DNA of 64,000 nucleotides from Methylocystis sp. (GTDB lineage Bacteria > Pseudomonadota > Alphaproteobacteria > Rhizobiales > Beijerinckiaceae). The first letter of the stretch is position 1, and each line of letters opens with the position of its first letter. The stretch spans positions 85,039 through 149,038 of the forward strand of contig PERY01000004.1 of the NCBI GenBank assembly GCA_002929055.1, read 5' to 3'. A program made the position numbers and the translations under genes. Below are positions 16,489 through 24,495 of the stretch, in pieces. The notes under the pieces are model-generated. The model had not been told where the DNA came from, ran no database searches, and saw nothing but the letters and a program-made list of their open reading frames with translations.

Positions 16489-17115
16489 TCAGCCTGCCTT
16501 GCTGGACATATTATCGATCCGCTTGGTCAGATCGTCGAGCTGGCGCTTCAGCTCGGCTACGTCGCCCTCCTTGCCGGGGGCTGCGCCCTCGTGTTCGTCC
16601 AGCGAAGGGCCGGTCGTGCCAGTCACGCCCTCGGTCGGCAGGCCGAAGGGGTTGAACATGGTCAGCGCCTGGCGGAAGACCAGCATGTTCTTGCGGGTCT
16701 GCTCCTCCATCGCCTGGAAGGCGGCGCGGGTCGGCTCCGCGAAGGGGCCGGTCGGCAGCGCGGAGGTGAACTGGTCGCGGAACTTCTGCTGTTCCTTCGT
16801 GAGCTTGTCGATGGAGAATTCCAGATAGCTCGGCACCAGCATCTGCATCGAGTCGCCGTAAAAGCGTATCAATTGTCGCAGGAAGGCGATCGGCAGCAGG
16901 CTCTGGCCGTCCTTGCCCTCCTGCTCAAAGATGATCTGGGTGAGAACCGGGCGGGTGATGTCCTCCCCGGATTTGGCGTCGCAAACGACGAAATCCTCAC
17001 CCTTTTTGACCATGGAGGCGAGATCTTCCAGCGTGACGTAAGTGCTTGTGCCCGTGTCGTAAAGACGACGGTTGGCGTATTTCTTGATCACTGTCGGTTT
17101 CTTTTCCGTCGCCAT
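16489..17115 (-). CDS. phaR: polyhydroxyalkanoate synthesis repressor PhaR
   Basis: Regulator of 208 residues. The N-terminal PHB/PHA accumulation DNA-binding domain reads KKYANRRLYDTGTSTYVTLEDLA (first ~30 residues), followed by a second conserved region about 60-110 and an acidic C-terminal tail with a short coiled coil (ELKRQLDDLTKRIDNM). PhaR binds both DNA and PHB granules and derepresses phasin and PHB genes when polymer forms. It is divergent from phaA across 248 bases, the usual alphaproteobacterial arrangement. The ATG at 17115 begins the conserved domain; the upstream extension is not conserved. Confidence 0.95.
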   Translation of the reverse strand: MATEKKPTVIKKYANRRLYDTGTSTYVTLEDLASMVKKGEDFVVCDAKSGEDITRPVLTQIIFEQEGKDGQSLLPIAFLRQLIRFYGDSMQMLVPSYLEFSIDKLTKEQQKFRDQFTSALPTGPFAEPTRAAFQAMEEQTRKNMLVFRQALTMFNPFGLPTEGVTGTTGPSLDEHEGAAPGKEGDVAELKRQLDDLTKRIDNMSSKAG

Positions 17116-17363
17116 ACGCCTGATCCGTTCCCCACGCCTCGGACCGCCGCCCAAAAAAACGTCAAGCCCACCCTGTTGGACGATAAGCCGATTTTGGCGC
17201 CTGCGGCAATATTTTCCTCATCGATGGCTTTCACTTGGGCCCAAATCCGTGCAAAACGGGCCGCGGCTTGACGAACGCAAGCGCGAAATGCTGAACCAAA
17301 TACGCCCCGGCCGGGCGCTCGGGGGCTTGAAGAGCCCGACCAATCTTAAAAAGGGAGACAGAC

Positions 17364-18539
17364 ATGACGACCGATATCGTGATCGTTTCCGCGGCGCGCA
17401 CCGCCGTCGGATCGTTCAACGGAGCCTTCGCAACGGTTCCGGCCCACGAGCTCGGCGCCGCTGCTGTCAAGGCCGCCCTGGAGCGCGTCAATGTCGAGCC
17501 CGGTTCCGTGGATGAAGTGATCCTGGGCCAGGTGCTGACCGCCGCCCACGGCCAGAACCCCGCCCGCCAGGCCGCCATCAAGGCCGGCATTCCCGACAGC
17601 AAGACCGCCTTCGGCATCAATCAGGTCTGCGGCTCGGGCCTGCGCGCCGTGGCGCTCGCCGCCCAGCAGATCCAGGCTGGCGACGCCTCCATCGTGGTCG
17701 CCGGCGGCCAGGAGTCCATGTCGCTTTCGACGCACGCCTCGCAGTTGCGCACCGGCACCAAGATGGGCGACGTGAAGTTCGTCGACACCATGATCGTCGA
17801 CGGCCTGACTGACGCCTTCAACAACTATCACATGGGCATCACCGCCGAGAACGTCGCCAAGCAGTGGCAGATCACCCGCGAACAGCAGGACGCCTTCGCC
17901 GTCGCCTCGCAGAACAAGGCCGAGGCCGCCCAGAAGGCCGGCAAGTTCAAGGACGAGATCGTCCCCTACGTCATCTCGACCAAAAAGGGCGACGTGACCG
18001 TCGACGCCGACGAATACATCAAGCACGGCGTGACGCTCGACGGCGTCACGAAGCTGCGCCCGGCCTTCATCAAGGACGGCACGGTGACGGCGGCGAACGC
18101 CTCCGGCATCAATGACGGCGGCGCGGCGCTGGTCGTCATGAGCGCGGCCGAGGCCGCCAAGCGCGGCTTGACGCCGCTCGCCCGCATCGCCTCCTGGGCG
18201 ACGGCCGGCGTTGATCCGACCGTGATGGGCTCGGGCCCGATCCCGGCCTCGCGCAAGGCGCTGGAGAAGGCCGGCTGGAAGGTCGCCGACCTCGATCTCG
18301 TCGAGGCCAACGAAGCCTTCGCGGCGCAGGCCCTCGCGGTCAACAAGGACATGGGCTGGAATACGGACATCGTGAACGTGAACGGCGGCGCCATCGCCAT
18401 CGGCCACCCCATCGGCGCCTCGGGCGCGCGCGTCCTCGTCACGCTGCTGCATGAAATGGGCCGCCGCAACGCCAGGAAGGGCCTCGCCACGCTCTGCATC
18501 GGCGGCGGCATGGGCATCGCGCTGACTGTGGAACGCTAA
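17364..18539 (+). CDS. phaA: acetyl-CoA C-acetyltransferase (beta-ketothiolase)
   Basis: Condenses two acetyl-CoA into acetoacetyl-CoA, the first step of PHB synthesis. It has 391 residues, typical of thiolases. Nucleophile Cys89 lies in [10 protein letters not shown], with His348 in [11 protein letters not shown] and Cys378 in LCIGGGMG. A strong ribosome site (GGGAGA) precedes the ATG. It is followed by phaB on the same strand, with a terminator-like hairpin between, and phaR lies divergently upstream. Confidence 0.97.
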   Translation: MTTDIVIVSAARTAVGSFNGAFATVPAHELGAAAVKAALERVNVEPGSVDEVILGQVLTAAHGQNPARQAAIKAGIPDSKTAFGINQVCGSGLRAVALAAQQIQAGDASIVVAGGQESMSLSTHASQLRTGTKMGDVKFVDTMIVDGLTDAFNNYHMGITAENVAKQWQITREQQDAFAVASQNKAEAAQKAGKFKDEIVPYVISTKKGDVTVDADEYIKHGVTLDGVTKLRPAFIKDGTVTAANASGINDGGAALVVMSAAEAAKRGLTPLARIASWATAGVDPTVMGSGPIPASRKALEKAGWKVADLDLVEANEAFAAQALAVNKDMGWNTDIVNVNGGAIAIGHPIGASGARVLVTLLHEMGRRNARKGLATLCIGGGMGIALTVER

Positions 18540-18566
18540 GAGTTCTCAACAAGAAACAAGAAAAGG

Positions 18567-18605
18567 AAGCTGCGCGCCGCGTGCGCGCAGCTTTGATTAT
18601 TTTTC
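18567..18605 (+). terminator. hairpin with T-tract between phaA and phaB
   Basis: Perfect 11-bp inverted repeat AAGCTGCGCGC (18567-18577) and GCGCGCAGCTT (18583-18593) with a 5-base loop, followed by TGATTATTTTTC. It has the form of an intrinsic terminator, but lies inside the phaA-phaB unit 23 bases before the phaB start, so it may be partial and set the phaA:phaB ratio. Confidence 0.7.
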
Positions 18606-18627
18606 GAGAGGAAGAGAGGAGAGAAAC

Positions 18628-19353
18628 GTGGCTAGAACAGCAGTTGTGACGGGCGGAACCCGCGGCATCGGCGAAGCGATTTCGAAGGCGCTCAAGGCCG
18701 CCGGCTACAATGTCGCGGCGACTTACGCCGGGAACGACGAAGCCGCCAATAAGTTCAAGGCCGAGACCGGCATTCCGGTTTTCAAGTTCGACGTATCGGA
18801 CTATGACGCCTGCGCCGCCGGCGTCGCCGCCATCGAGAAGGAAGTCGGCCCGGTCGACATTCTCGTCAACAACGCCGGCATCACCAAGGACCGCCTGTTC
18901 CACAAGATGGAGCTGGCGCAGTGGCAGGCGGTGATCAACACCAACCTGAACTCGCTCTTCAACGTCACGCGCCCGGTCATCAACGGCATGCGCGACCGCG
19001 GTTTCGGTCGCATCATCGTCATCTCGTCGATCAATGGTCAGAAGGGCCAGGCCGGCCAGACGAACTACTCGGCCTCCAAGGCCGGCGACATCGGCTTCGT
19101 GAAGGCGCTGGCGCAGGAAAGCGCCTCGAAGGGCATCACCGTCAACGCCATCGCGCCGGGCTATATCGCCACGGAGATGGTGAAGGCCGTGCCGCAGGAC
19201 GTGCTCGACAAGCACATCATTCCCTTCATCGCGGTCGGCCGCCTTGGCGAGCCGGAAGAGATCGCGCGCGCGGTTGTTTTCCTGGCCTCCGACGACGCAG
19301 GTTTCATGACCGGCTCGACGCTGACCATCAACGGCGGCCAGTATCTGACCTAG
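18628..19353 (+). CDS. phaB: acetoacetyl-CoA reductase
   Basis: NADPH-dependent short-chain dehydrogenase of 241 residues that reduces acetoacetyl-CoA to (R)-3-hydroxybutyryl-CoA for PHB synthase. Cofactor motif TGGTRGIG at residues 8-15, NNAG near 81, catalytic Ser near 133 and Tyr147-x-x-x-Lys151 in YSASK, with IAPGYIATEMV near 173 as in PhaB proteins. It begins at GTG with GAGGAGAG upstream. The PHB synthase gene (phaC) is not in this window. Confidence 0.95.
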   Translation: MARTAVVTGGTRGIGEAISKALKAAGYNVAATYAGNDEAANKFKAETGIPVFKFDVSDYDACAAGVAAIEKEVGPVDILVNNAGITKDRLFHKMELAQWQAVINTNLNSLFNVTRPVINGMRDRGFGRIIVISSINGQKGQAGQTNYSASKAGDIGFVKALAQESASKGITVNAIAPGYIATEMVKAVPQDVLDKHIIPFIAVGRLGEPEEIARAVVFLASDDAGFMTGSTLTINGGQYLT

Positions 19354-19373
19354 CATCTGCGCTCATCGCAGAG

Positions 19374-19406
19374 AAAATGGCCGGCCGCTGTGTCGGCCAT
19401 TTTTTT
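19374..19406 (+). terminator. intrinsic terminator after phaB
   Basis: AAAATGGCCG (19374-19383) pairs with CGGCCATTTT (19394-19403) across a 10-base loop and runs into a T-tract, 20 bases after the phaB stop. It is a standard Rho-independent terminator. Confidence 0.85.
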
Positions 19407-19923
19407 GACCACGGCCCGCGCCTTTGCGAGACTGCGTCGCGGCGACGGCTTCTCTGCTTCCGGTTTTCTTTCGAGGACTTCGCGCATGTCCACGGCGTCG
19501 CGACCGCCAGACGCTACGAGTTTCCGCCCGATGAAACTCGGTTCGCGGCGGCGCCGATACGCTGCTCTGGCGGTGAACGCAGCTTTCTTTGCTTGTGTTG
19601 CATACTGGCTCTCGAAAAACGTGAGTTTCACGGATCTGCTGACGCAACTGCAGCGCATTCCCCCGCGCGCAATTCTTGTTGCGATGGCGATGAATTCGGT
19701 CGTCCTTGCGCTTTATGGCCTGCGTCTCGCAGCGATACTGCGCGCAAAGGCGATCCTGTGTTTTCTCATCACGACCATCGGATTCACGTTCAACAGCCTG
19801 TTCCCGTTCCGCATCGGCGAGGGCGTCAAGATTTATTTCGGCGGCGCATATTTCGGGCTACCGATAGGCGGCCTCGGGGCGGCGGTTCTGATGGAGAAGC
19901 TGTACGATCTGTCGGCGATCGTA

Positions 19924-21025
19924 CTAATCCCTACATTAACAAAGCCTCACGCTGCGGCATACCTACATGAGGGGGCATGAAAGAAACTCGCGACGATTTC
20001 CGGTAATTTCTGTAGCCGATGCAGGGCGCTGTCGACGGTCAACTTCAACTCTTCCTTGGTTTTCGCCGTTGCTTTCGCAATTCGGGTTTTCAGGTGCGCC
20101 CACGCGAGTTCGTCAGGATTGAGTTCGGGCGCGTATGGAGGAAGGAAGAACAATTCGATTGCATCGGAATTCTCCTCGACAAATTTTCTTACCATCTTTG
20201 CCTTGTGAGCCGGGTGTCCATCGACGATGAGAAACACCTTGCGATCCATTCCGGTGAGCAGACGCTTGAGAAATTCACCGAATACGCTGGCGTTCACATG
20301 GCCTTCCACGGTCATGAAGCGAAAGCCACCTTGTGCATTGACCGCCGAGAGCATGTTGACGCTAAATCGCGCGCCCGTTGCCTTGACCACAGGCGTCTTC
20401 CCAGTCGGCGACCATGTTGTCCCCGCGTGATAGTCTGATCGGATTGCCGACTCGTCAGCAAAGAAGATGACAGCTCCTTCTCGCTTGGCTCGGGCTGCGA
20501 TCTTCGGATATTCCTCACTGCGCCAGTTTTCAACGAGCGCCGGATTCTGTTGCCACGCCCGGTAGAGCGGACGCTGGGGACTGAACCCAAGGCGACGCAT
20601 CAGACGGCCAACCGAAACCTCGCTCAGGTTCACGGAGAATTTCTGACGGATCAACTCTCGGATCATCGCCAACGTCCACAAGGCATAAGGAAACTTGAGT
20701 TGCAACGGGCTCTTCTCTCTGACGATGCGAGCCAGAACCTCCATCTGACGGGCATTGATCTTGGGAGGAGCACCGGGAATTGGTTTGGCCTTGAGCGCAT
20801 CTTCTCCGCCGTAATAATGCGCCTCAAGCCAGCGATAAATTGTGCGTCGGTTAAGGCCCATGCCTTTCGCGACGGCTTCTGGGCTCTCGCCGGACATCAC
20901 CCGCCTAACCGCTACAATGCGGAGTTGCTCTTTCGAATCCCGAGGTAGCTTGCGACCGTCAAAAATCTTTTTGCATTGCATGCCCAACATTATAGATCAT
21001 GAGGCTTTATTTGTGAACGGCTTAG
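19924..21025 (-). mobile_element. IS630-family insertion sequence, 1102 bp
   Basis: Both ends are visible. Including the target base pairs, the left 28 bases (19922-19949, TACTAATCCC...AAAGCCTCA) match the reverse complement of the right 28 (21000-21027, TACTAAGCCG...AAAGCCTCA) at 22 of 28 positions. The element is flanked by TA on both sides (19922-19923 and 21026-21027), the target duplication expected of IS630/Tc1 elements. It carries one intact transposase gene on the minus strand whose stop codon lies inside the left terminal repeat. The length is normal for the family. Confidence 0.93.
19947..20990 (-). CDS. IS630-family transposase
   Basis: DDE transposase of 347 residues. An N-terminal helix-turn-helix region (SGESPEAVAKGMGLNRRTIYRWL about 33-56) and a second winged-helix part precede the catalytic domain. 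Acidic triad: Asp179 in FFADES, Asp257 in LIVDGHPAH, Glu294 in LNPDELAW. The frame is complete with no stop or shift, so the element may still be active. Confidence 0.95.
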   Translation of the reverse strand: MLGMQCKKIFDGRKLPRDSKEQLRIVAVRRVMSGESPEAVAKGMGLNRRTIYRWLEAHYYGGEDALKAKPIPGAPPKINARQMEVLARIVREKSPLQLKFPYALWTLAMIRELIRQKFSVNLSEVSVGRLMRRLGFSPQRPLYRAWQQNPALVENWRSEEYPKIAARAKREGAVIFFADESAIRSDYHAGTTWSPTGKTPVVKATGARFSVNMLSAVNAQGGFRFMTVEGHVNASVFGEFLKRLLTGMDRKVFLIVDGHPAHKAKMVRKFVEENSDAIELFFLPPYAPELNPDELAWAHLKTRIAKATAKTKEELKLTVDSALHRLQKLPEIVASFFHAPSCRYAAA

Positions 21026-21685
21026 TAATTCTCGCGGCCACGATCGGCGCGACGTCTCAATTCACATCCGTCTACATTGGCCGCTCCACGCTCCTCACCC
21101 TTGCCGCCACAGTCGTTTTAGCCGGTCTGTTGATTGCCCGTTTTAGAGCGAATTATGTGATCGCGCCGCCTTCGCAATGGGCGGTTCTCAAGTCGGCGCG
21201 GCTCGACACATTCGCCAGACAGGCCGAGACGCTGCTGGCGAACCAGCGCATCGCACAGCCTGCATTCTTCACGGCGCTGTTATGGACGACGAACGTCTCC
21301 CTCATCCTGATTCTGTTCAAGACGATTCTGCCGGACATACATTTCGGCGTGTTGGACGCGATAACGCTGCAAGTCATCGCCGCATTGGCGATCGCCTTGC
21401 CGGCCAGTCCCGCGGGGCTGGGCGTTTTCGAAGCCGGGATCGTCGCCTATCTGACAACCATGCACGGCGTCCAGACGGAACGAGCGATCTCCGCCGCGCT
21501 CGCCTACCATCTTTCCATCACCGCGCCGCACACGGCGATCGTCATCGCGTTTTTCGCGTCGATGCTTCCAGGATTGCTGAGAGCCAGGTTGTGGCCTTGA
21601 AGCAAGCCGCCACCACAAGCGCTTACGCCCGCAACACCTTGTAAACTATTCTGCCAAGCCTTCATGGACAACGTTCACAAAACGG

Positions 21686-21711
21686 GATAGAACACCGTTC
21701 ATAGTTCTATC
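21686..21711. promoter_or_regulatory. 8-bp perfect inverted repeat just upstream of a membrane-protein gene
   Basis: GATAGAAC (21686-21693) and GTTCTATC (21704-21711) are separated by 10 bases and end 17 bases before the ATG at 21729. The size and position suit an operator or a small 5'-UTR hairpin. No regulator is known. Confidence 0.35.
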
Positions 21712-21728
21712 GTTGTTCGAGGCCCACG

Positions 21729-22367
21729 ATGTCGCGCCGTATTCCACTCACTCTCAAACTCGCGTTCACCATCTTCATGGCCGTGCTGATCCCCGTTTAC
21801 TGGGTCAATTACGGACCGACGAACTTCCTCTATTTCTGCGATATGGCGCTGCTGTTGACGCTGATCGGCGTCTGGCTCGAGAGCCCGCTGCTCGTCTCCA
21901 TGCCCACTGTCGGCATTCTCGCGCCGCAAATCCTGTGGGTCGCGGATTTCGGGCTCAACCTTGCAGGCTTCCGTCTCACGGGCATGACCGATTACATGTT
22001 CAACGGGACAACGCCGCTCCTGCTGCGCGGCCTCTCGCTCTTCCACGGCTGGCTGCCGTTTCTGCTCGTCTATCTTGTCTGGCGGATCGGCTACGACCAC
22101 CGGGCGCTCGCCTCCTGGACGGCGCTGGCCTGGGGCTTGATGCTGATTTCCTATTTCTTTCTGCCGGGCCCGCAGCCCGACGCCGGTCTCACGCCCGTCA
22201 ATGTCGATTACGTCTTCGGCCCCAGCGATGCGGCGCCCCAGAGCTGGATGCCCGAATGGGCGTGGCTGACGCTGATGATGGCAGGTCTGCCGCTCGCTCT
22301 CTTCACGCCCGTCCATATCGCCATGGACCGCTGGCGCGGGCTTTCAGCCAGAGAACGCGTCGCCTGA
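21729..22367 (+). CDS. polytopic membrane protein of unknown function
   Basis: Protein of 212 residues with about six hydrophobic segments spread over its length (about 8-27, 35-52, 55-78, 98-118, 128-150, 180-203). I recognise no enzymatic motif. It has a compact alternation of membrane helices and short loops, with aromatic-rich stretches such as YWVNYGPTNFLYFCD near residue 24. It lies 128 bases after the interrupted flippase-like gene and is convergent with a small secreted-protein gene. Likely a small uncharacterised membrane family; no function is proposed. Confidence 0.75.
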   Translation: MSRRIPLTLKLAFTIFMAVLIPVYWVNYGPTNFLYFCDMALLLTLIGVWLESPLLVSMPTVGILAPQILWVADFGLNLAGFRLTGMTDYMFNGTTPLLLRGLSLFHGWLPFLLVYLVWRIGYDHRALASWTALAWGLMLISYFFLPGPQPDAGLTPVNVDYVFGPSDAAPQSWMPEWAWLTLMMAGLPLALFTPVHIAMDRWRGLSARERVA

Positions 22368-22368
22368 A

Positions 22369-22575
22369 TCAAGCCCGTCCCTTGCGCTTGAGCATGAGGC
22401 AGGCGGTCTCGCCGTCTCCCAATGCAATCTTTTTCGCGCAACGCGACGTCGCGCTCAGCGCTTCGGTCTGCGGCTCGGGCTTCTTGAGAGAGAGTTGGCG
22501 CGAGCTGTCGGCGCTTGCAAAAAAGCTCAGTGAACTTGCAAAAATCACGACCATAAGAAGAATGAACATACGCAT
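22369..22575 (-). CDS. short secreted or membrane-anchored hypothetical protein
   Basis: Protein of 68 residues. N-terminal hydrophobic segment MRMFILLMVVIFASSLSFFA looks like a signal peptide or anchor, and the rest is basic with two Cys (SRCAKKIALGDGETACLML). GGAG lies 7 bases before the ATG at 22575, which supports this start over the longer open frame. The stop nearly touches the convergent stop at 22367. Not recognised; no function proposed. Confidence 0.55.
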   Translation of the reverse strand: MRMFILLMVVIFASSLSFFASADSSRQLSLKKPEPQTEALSATSRCAKKIALGDGETACLMLKRKGRA

Positions 22576-22657
22576 GTCAGCGCTCCAGTAATATCGGCGG
22601 CCTTGCGCCTGAACGGGCGACTTTTTCATCATCTCCCATGAGCGGCGGAGGCGCTGT

Positions 22658-23152
22658 GTGGGCGCGCACATTGACGAAACGGATATAGGGGCATATACAT
22701 ATTTCGTGACTGAACTTGACCCTTCCCTTGTCAGTGCCTGCGCACAAAGCTGCGCCGCAGCCAATGTGCGGCGTGCAAGCCGGGCGGTGACGAAGCTCTA
22801 CGGTCGGTTCATGGCGACCACGGGACTGGAGCCGACGCAATATTCGCTCCTCGTCGCCTGCGCGCTCACAGGCGGAGCCACGGTGAGCAAACTCGCCGAA
22901 GTCTTTGTGATGGATCGCAGCGCGCTGGCGCGCAATCTTGCAATTATGGAGAAGCGCGGGCTTGTGAAGGTGAAACCCGGCGAGGACCGTCGCACGCGCA
23001 AAGTCGCATTGACGCCCTTCGGCGAAGCGACGCTCGCCAACGCCATGCCACATTGGCGCGAAGCACAGAACGCGGTGGAGAGAAAATTCGGAGCGGAGCG
23101 CCTGCGGACGCTTCTCTTTGAACTGGGTGAACTGATGAAAGCGACCGCATAG
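22658..23152 (+). CDS. MarR-family transcriptional regulator
   Basis: Winged-helix regulator of 164 residues. The core (about 45-150) has LEPTQYSLLVACAL, then VSKLAEVFVMDRSALARNLAIMEKRGLV as the recognition helix region and the wing VKPGEDRRTRKVALT. GTG at 22658 has GGAGG 6 bases upstream. A second GTG at 22706 would give a protein 16 residues shorter, beginning MTELDPSL. It stands 48 bases before an Fe-S/SCP2 protein gene on the same strand and may control it. The ligand is unknown. Confidence 0.9.
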   Translation: MGAHIDETDIGAYTYFVTELDPSLVSACAQSCAAANVRRASRAVTKLYGRFMATTGLEPTQYSLLVACALTGGATVSKLAEVFVMDRSALARNLAIMEKRGLVKVKPGEDRRTRKVALTPFGEATLANAMPHWREAQNAVERKFGAERLRTLLFELGELMKATA

Positions 23153-23200
23153 GTCGGAGGGATCGACCAGCTTTGATCCGTCACAAAAGGGGCATATGCC

Positions 23201-24493
23201 ATGATTGAATTGACGCTCGCGCTGTCCCCGCTCATCGACGCCGAGACTCTGCGCGAGATCGCACTTGCTGCTGGCGCAGACGATGTCGGCTTCGTGTCCA
23301 TCGACAATCCGGCGCTCGACGATCAACGCGCCGAGATTCTTGCCGCCTTCCCTTTCGCGCGCACGCTTATTTCCATCGTGACGAAGATGAACCGCGAGAA
23401 CGTGCGTAGCCCCGCGCGTTCACTCGCCAATCTCGAATTCCATCACGCAAACGATGAATGCGACGAGATTTCCCGCGCGATCGTGAAGAACCTCGAGACC
23501 CGCGGCTTGCGCGCCGCCTATCCGCCTGTCGGCTTTCCGATGGAAGCCTCCAATTGGCCGGGCAAGATGTGGGTCATTTCGCACAAGCCCGTCGCCATTG
23601 CAGCCGGCCTCGGGCGCATGGGCATCCATCGCAATGTGATCCACCCGAAGTTCGGTAATTTCATTCTCCTCGGGACCATTGCAGTGGATTGCGCCCTGGA
23701 ACACAACTGCGCACCGCTGGACTACAATCCCTGCGTCGCCTGCAAACTCTGCGTAGCGGCCTGCCCCACCGGCGCCATCGCGCCTGACGGCCATTTCGAT
23801 TTCGCCGCTTGCTACACACATAATTATCGCGATTTCATGGGCGGATTTTCGGACTTCGTCGAAACGGTCGCAAACGCCAAAGACGCGCGCGCCTATCGAG
23901 ATAAAATCAGCGACGCCGAGACCGTCTCGGTATGGCAGAGCCTCGCCTTCGGCCCGAACTACAAGGCAGCCTATTGCATGGCGGTCTGCCCGGCAGGCGA
24001 GGATGTGATCGGCGCCTATCGGGCGGACAAGCGTTCTTTCCTGCGCGAGATCGTCGACCCGCTGCAACAAAAGGTCGAGACCATCTATGTGAGCCCCGGC
24101 TCCGACGCAGACGAGTATGTCTCGCGACGCTTTCCGCATAAACACAGCAAGCGGGTCGGCTCTGTGCTCCGCGCGACAAATGTCGACAATTTTCTCGGAG
24201 CCTTGCAGCATGTCTTCCAACGCAACAGGTCGGCTGGACTGAATGCGGTCTATCACTTTGTCTTCACAGGCGTCCAAAGCCGCAGGGCGACAATCACGAT
24301 CGCCCACAAGAAACTAAGCGTCCAGGATGGCCTGACCGGCGCGCCAGATCTCGCCATAACAGCCGACGGCGAGACCTGGATCAAATTCCTGCGCAAAGAG
24401 ACGAGCCTGCCCTGGGCGCTGCTCAGCCGCCGCATCAAACTGCGCGGCGATCCGAGGTTGCTGCTTGCGTTCGGGAAATGCTTCCCCGCCTGA
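23201..24493 (+). CDS. 4Fe-4S protein related to epoxyqueuosine reductase, with C-terminal SCP2-like domain
   Basis: Protein of 430 residues. The N-terminal half resembles the QueG/reductive dehalogenase-type fold, with a ferredoxin cluster CVACKLCVAACP (Cys178, 181, 184, 188) and a second Cys pair CMAVCP (259, 263), fewer than QueG. From about 330 the sequence resembles an SCP2 sterol-binding domain (HKKLSVQDGLTGAPDLAITADGETWIKFL). It is unlikely to be true QueG; an electron-transfer or reductase role on a hydrophobic substrate is inference. It follows the MarR gene and is convergent with the EF-G paralogue, the stops being 2 bases apart. Confidence 0.75.
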   Translation: MIELTLALSPLIDAETLREIALAAGADDVGFVSIDNPALDDQRAEILAAFPFARTLISIVTKMNRENVRSPARSLANLEFHHANDECDEISRAIVKNLETRGLRAAYPPVGFPMEASNWPGKMWVISHKPVAIAAGLGRMGIHRNVIHPKFGNFILLGTIAVDCALEHNCAPLDYNPCVACKLCVAACPTGAIAPDGHFDFAACYTHNYRDFMGGFSDFVETVANAKDARAYRDKISDAETVSVWQSLAFGPNYKAAYCMAVCPAGEDVIGAYRADKRSFLREIVDPLQQKVETIYVSPGSDADEYVSRRFPHKHSKRVGSVLRATNVDNFLGALQHVFQRNRSAGLNAVYHFVFTGVQSRRATITIAHKKLSVQDGLTGAPDLAITADGETWIKFLRKETSLPWALLSRRIKLRGDPRLLLAFGKCFPA

Positions 24494-24495
24494 GA

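Larger units (their letters stand above)
19486..21600 (+). pseudogene. flippase-like / lysylphosphatidylglycerol-synthase-TM family gene interrupted by an IS630 element
   Basis: The 5' part (19486-19923, 146 codons) and 3' part (21028-21600, 190 codons plus stop) belong to one polytopic membrane protein. The 5' part has SLFPFRIGEGVKIYFGG, the 3' part PASPAGLGVFEAGIVAYL, both marks of the UPF0104/LPG_synthase_TM family that includes putative lipid flippases. Removing 19924-21025 plus one TA copy joins ...LSAIV directly to ILAATIG in frame, giving about 336 residues, a normal length. GAGGA lies 10 bases before the ATG. The disrupted frame now reads into the element and stops at 19980. The only damage seen is the insertion, so it looks recent. 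Confidence 0.88.

Noticed and set aside
19390..19485. Upstream extension of the flippase-like frame
   Set aside because: It runs through the phaB terminator; the ATG at 19486 with GAGGA upstream is the better start.
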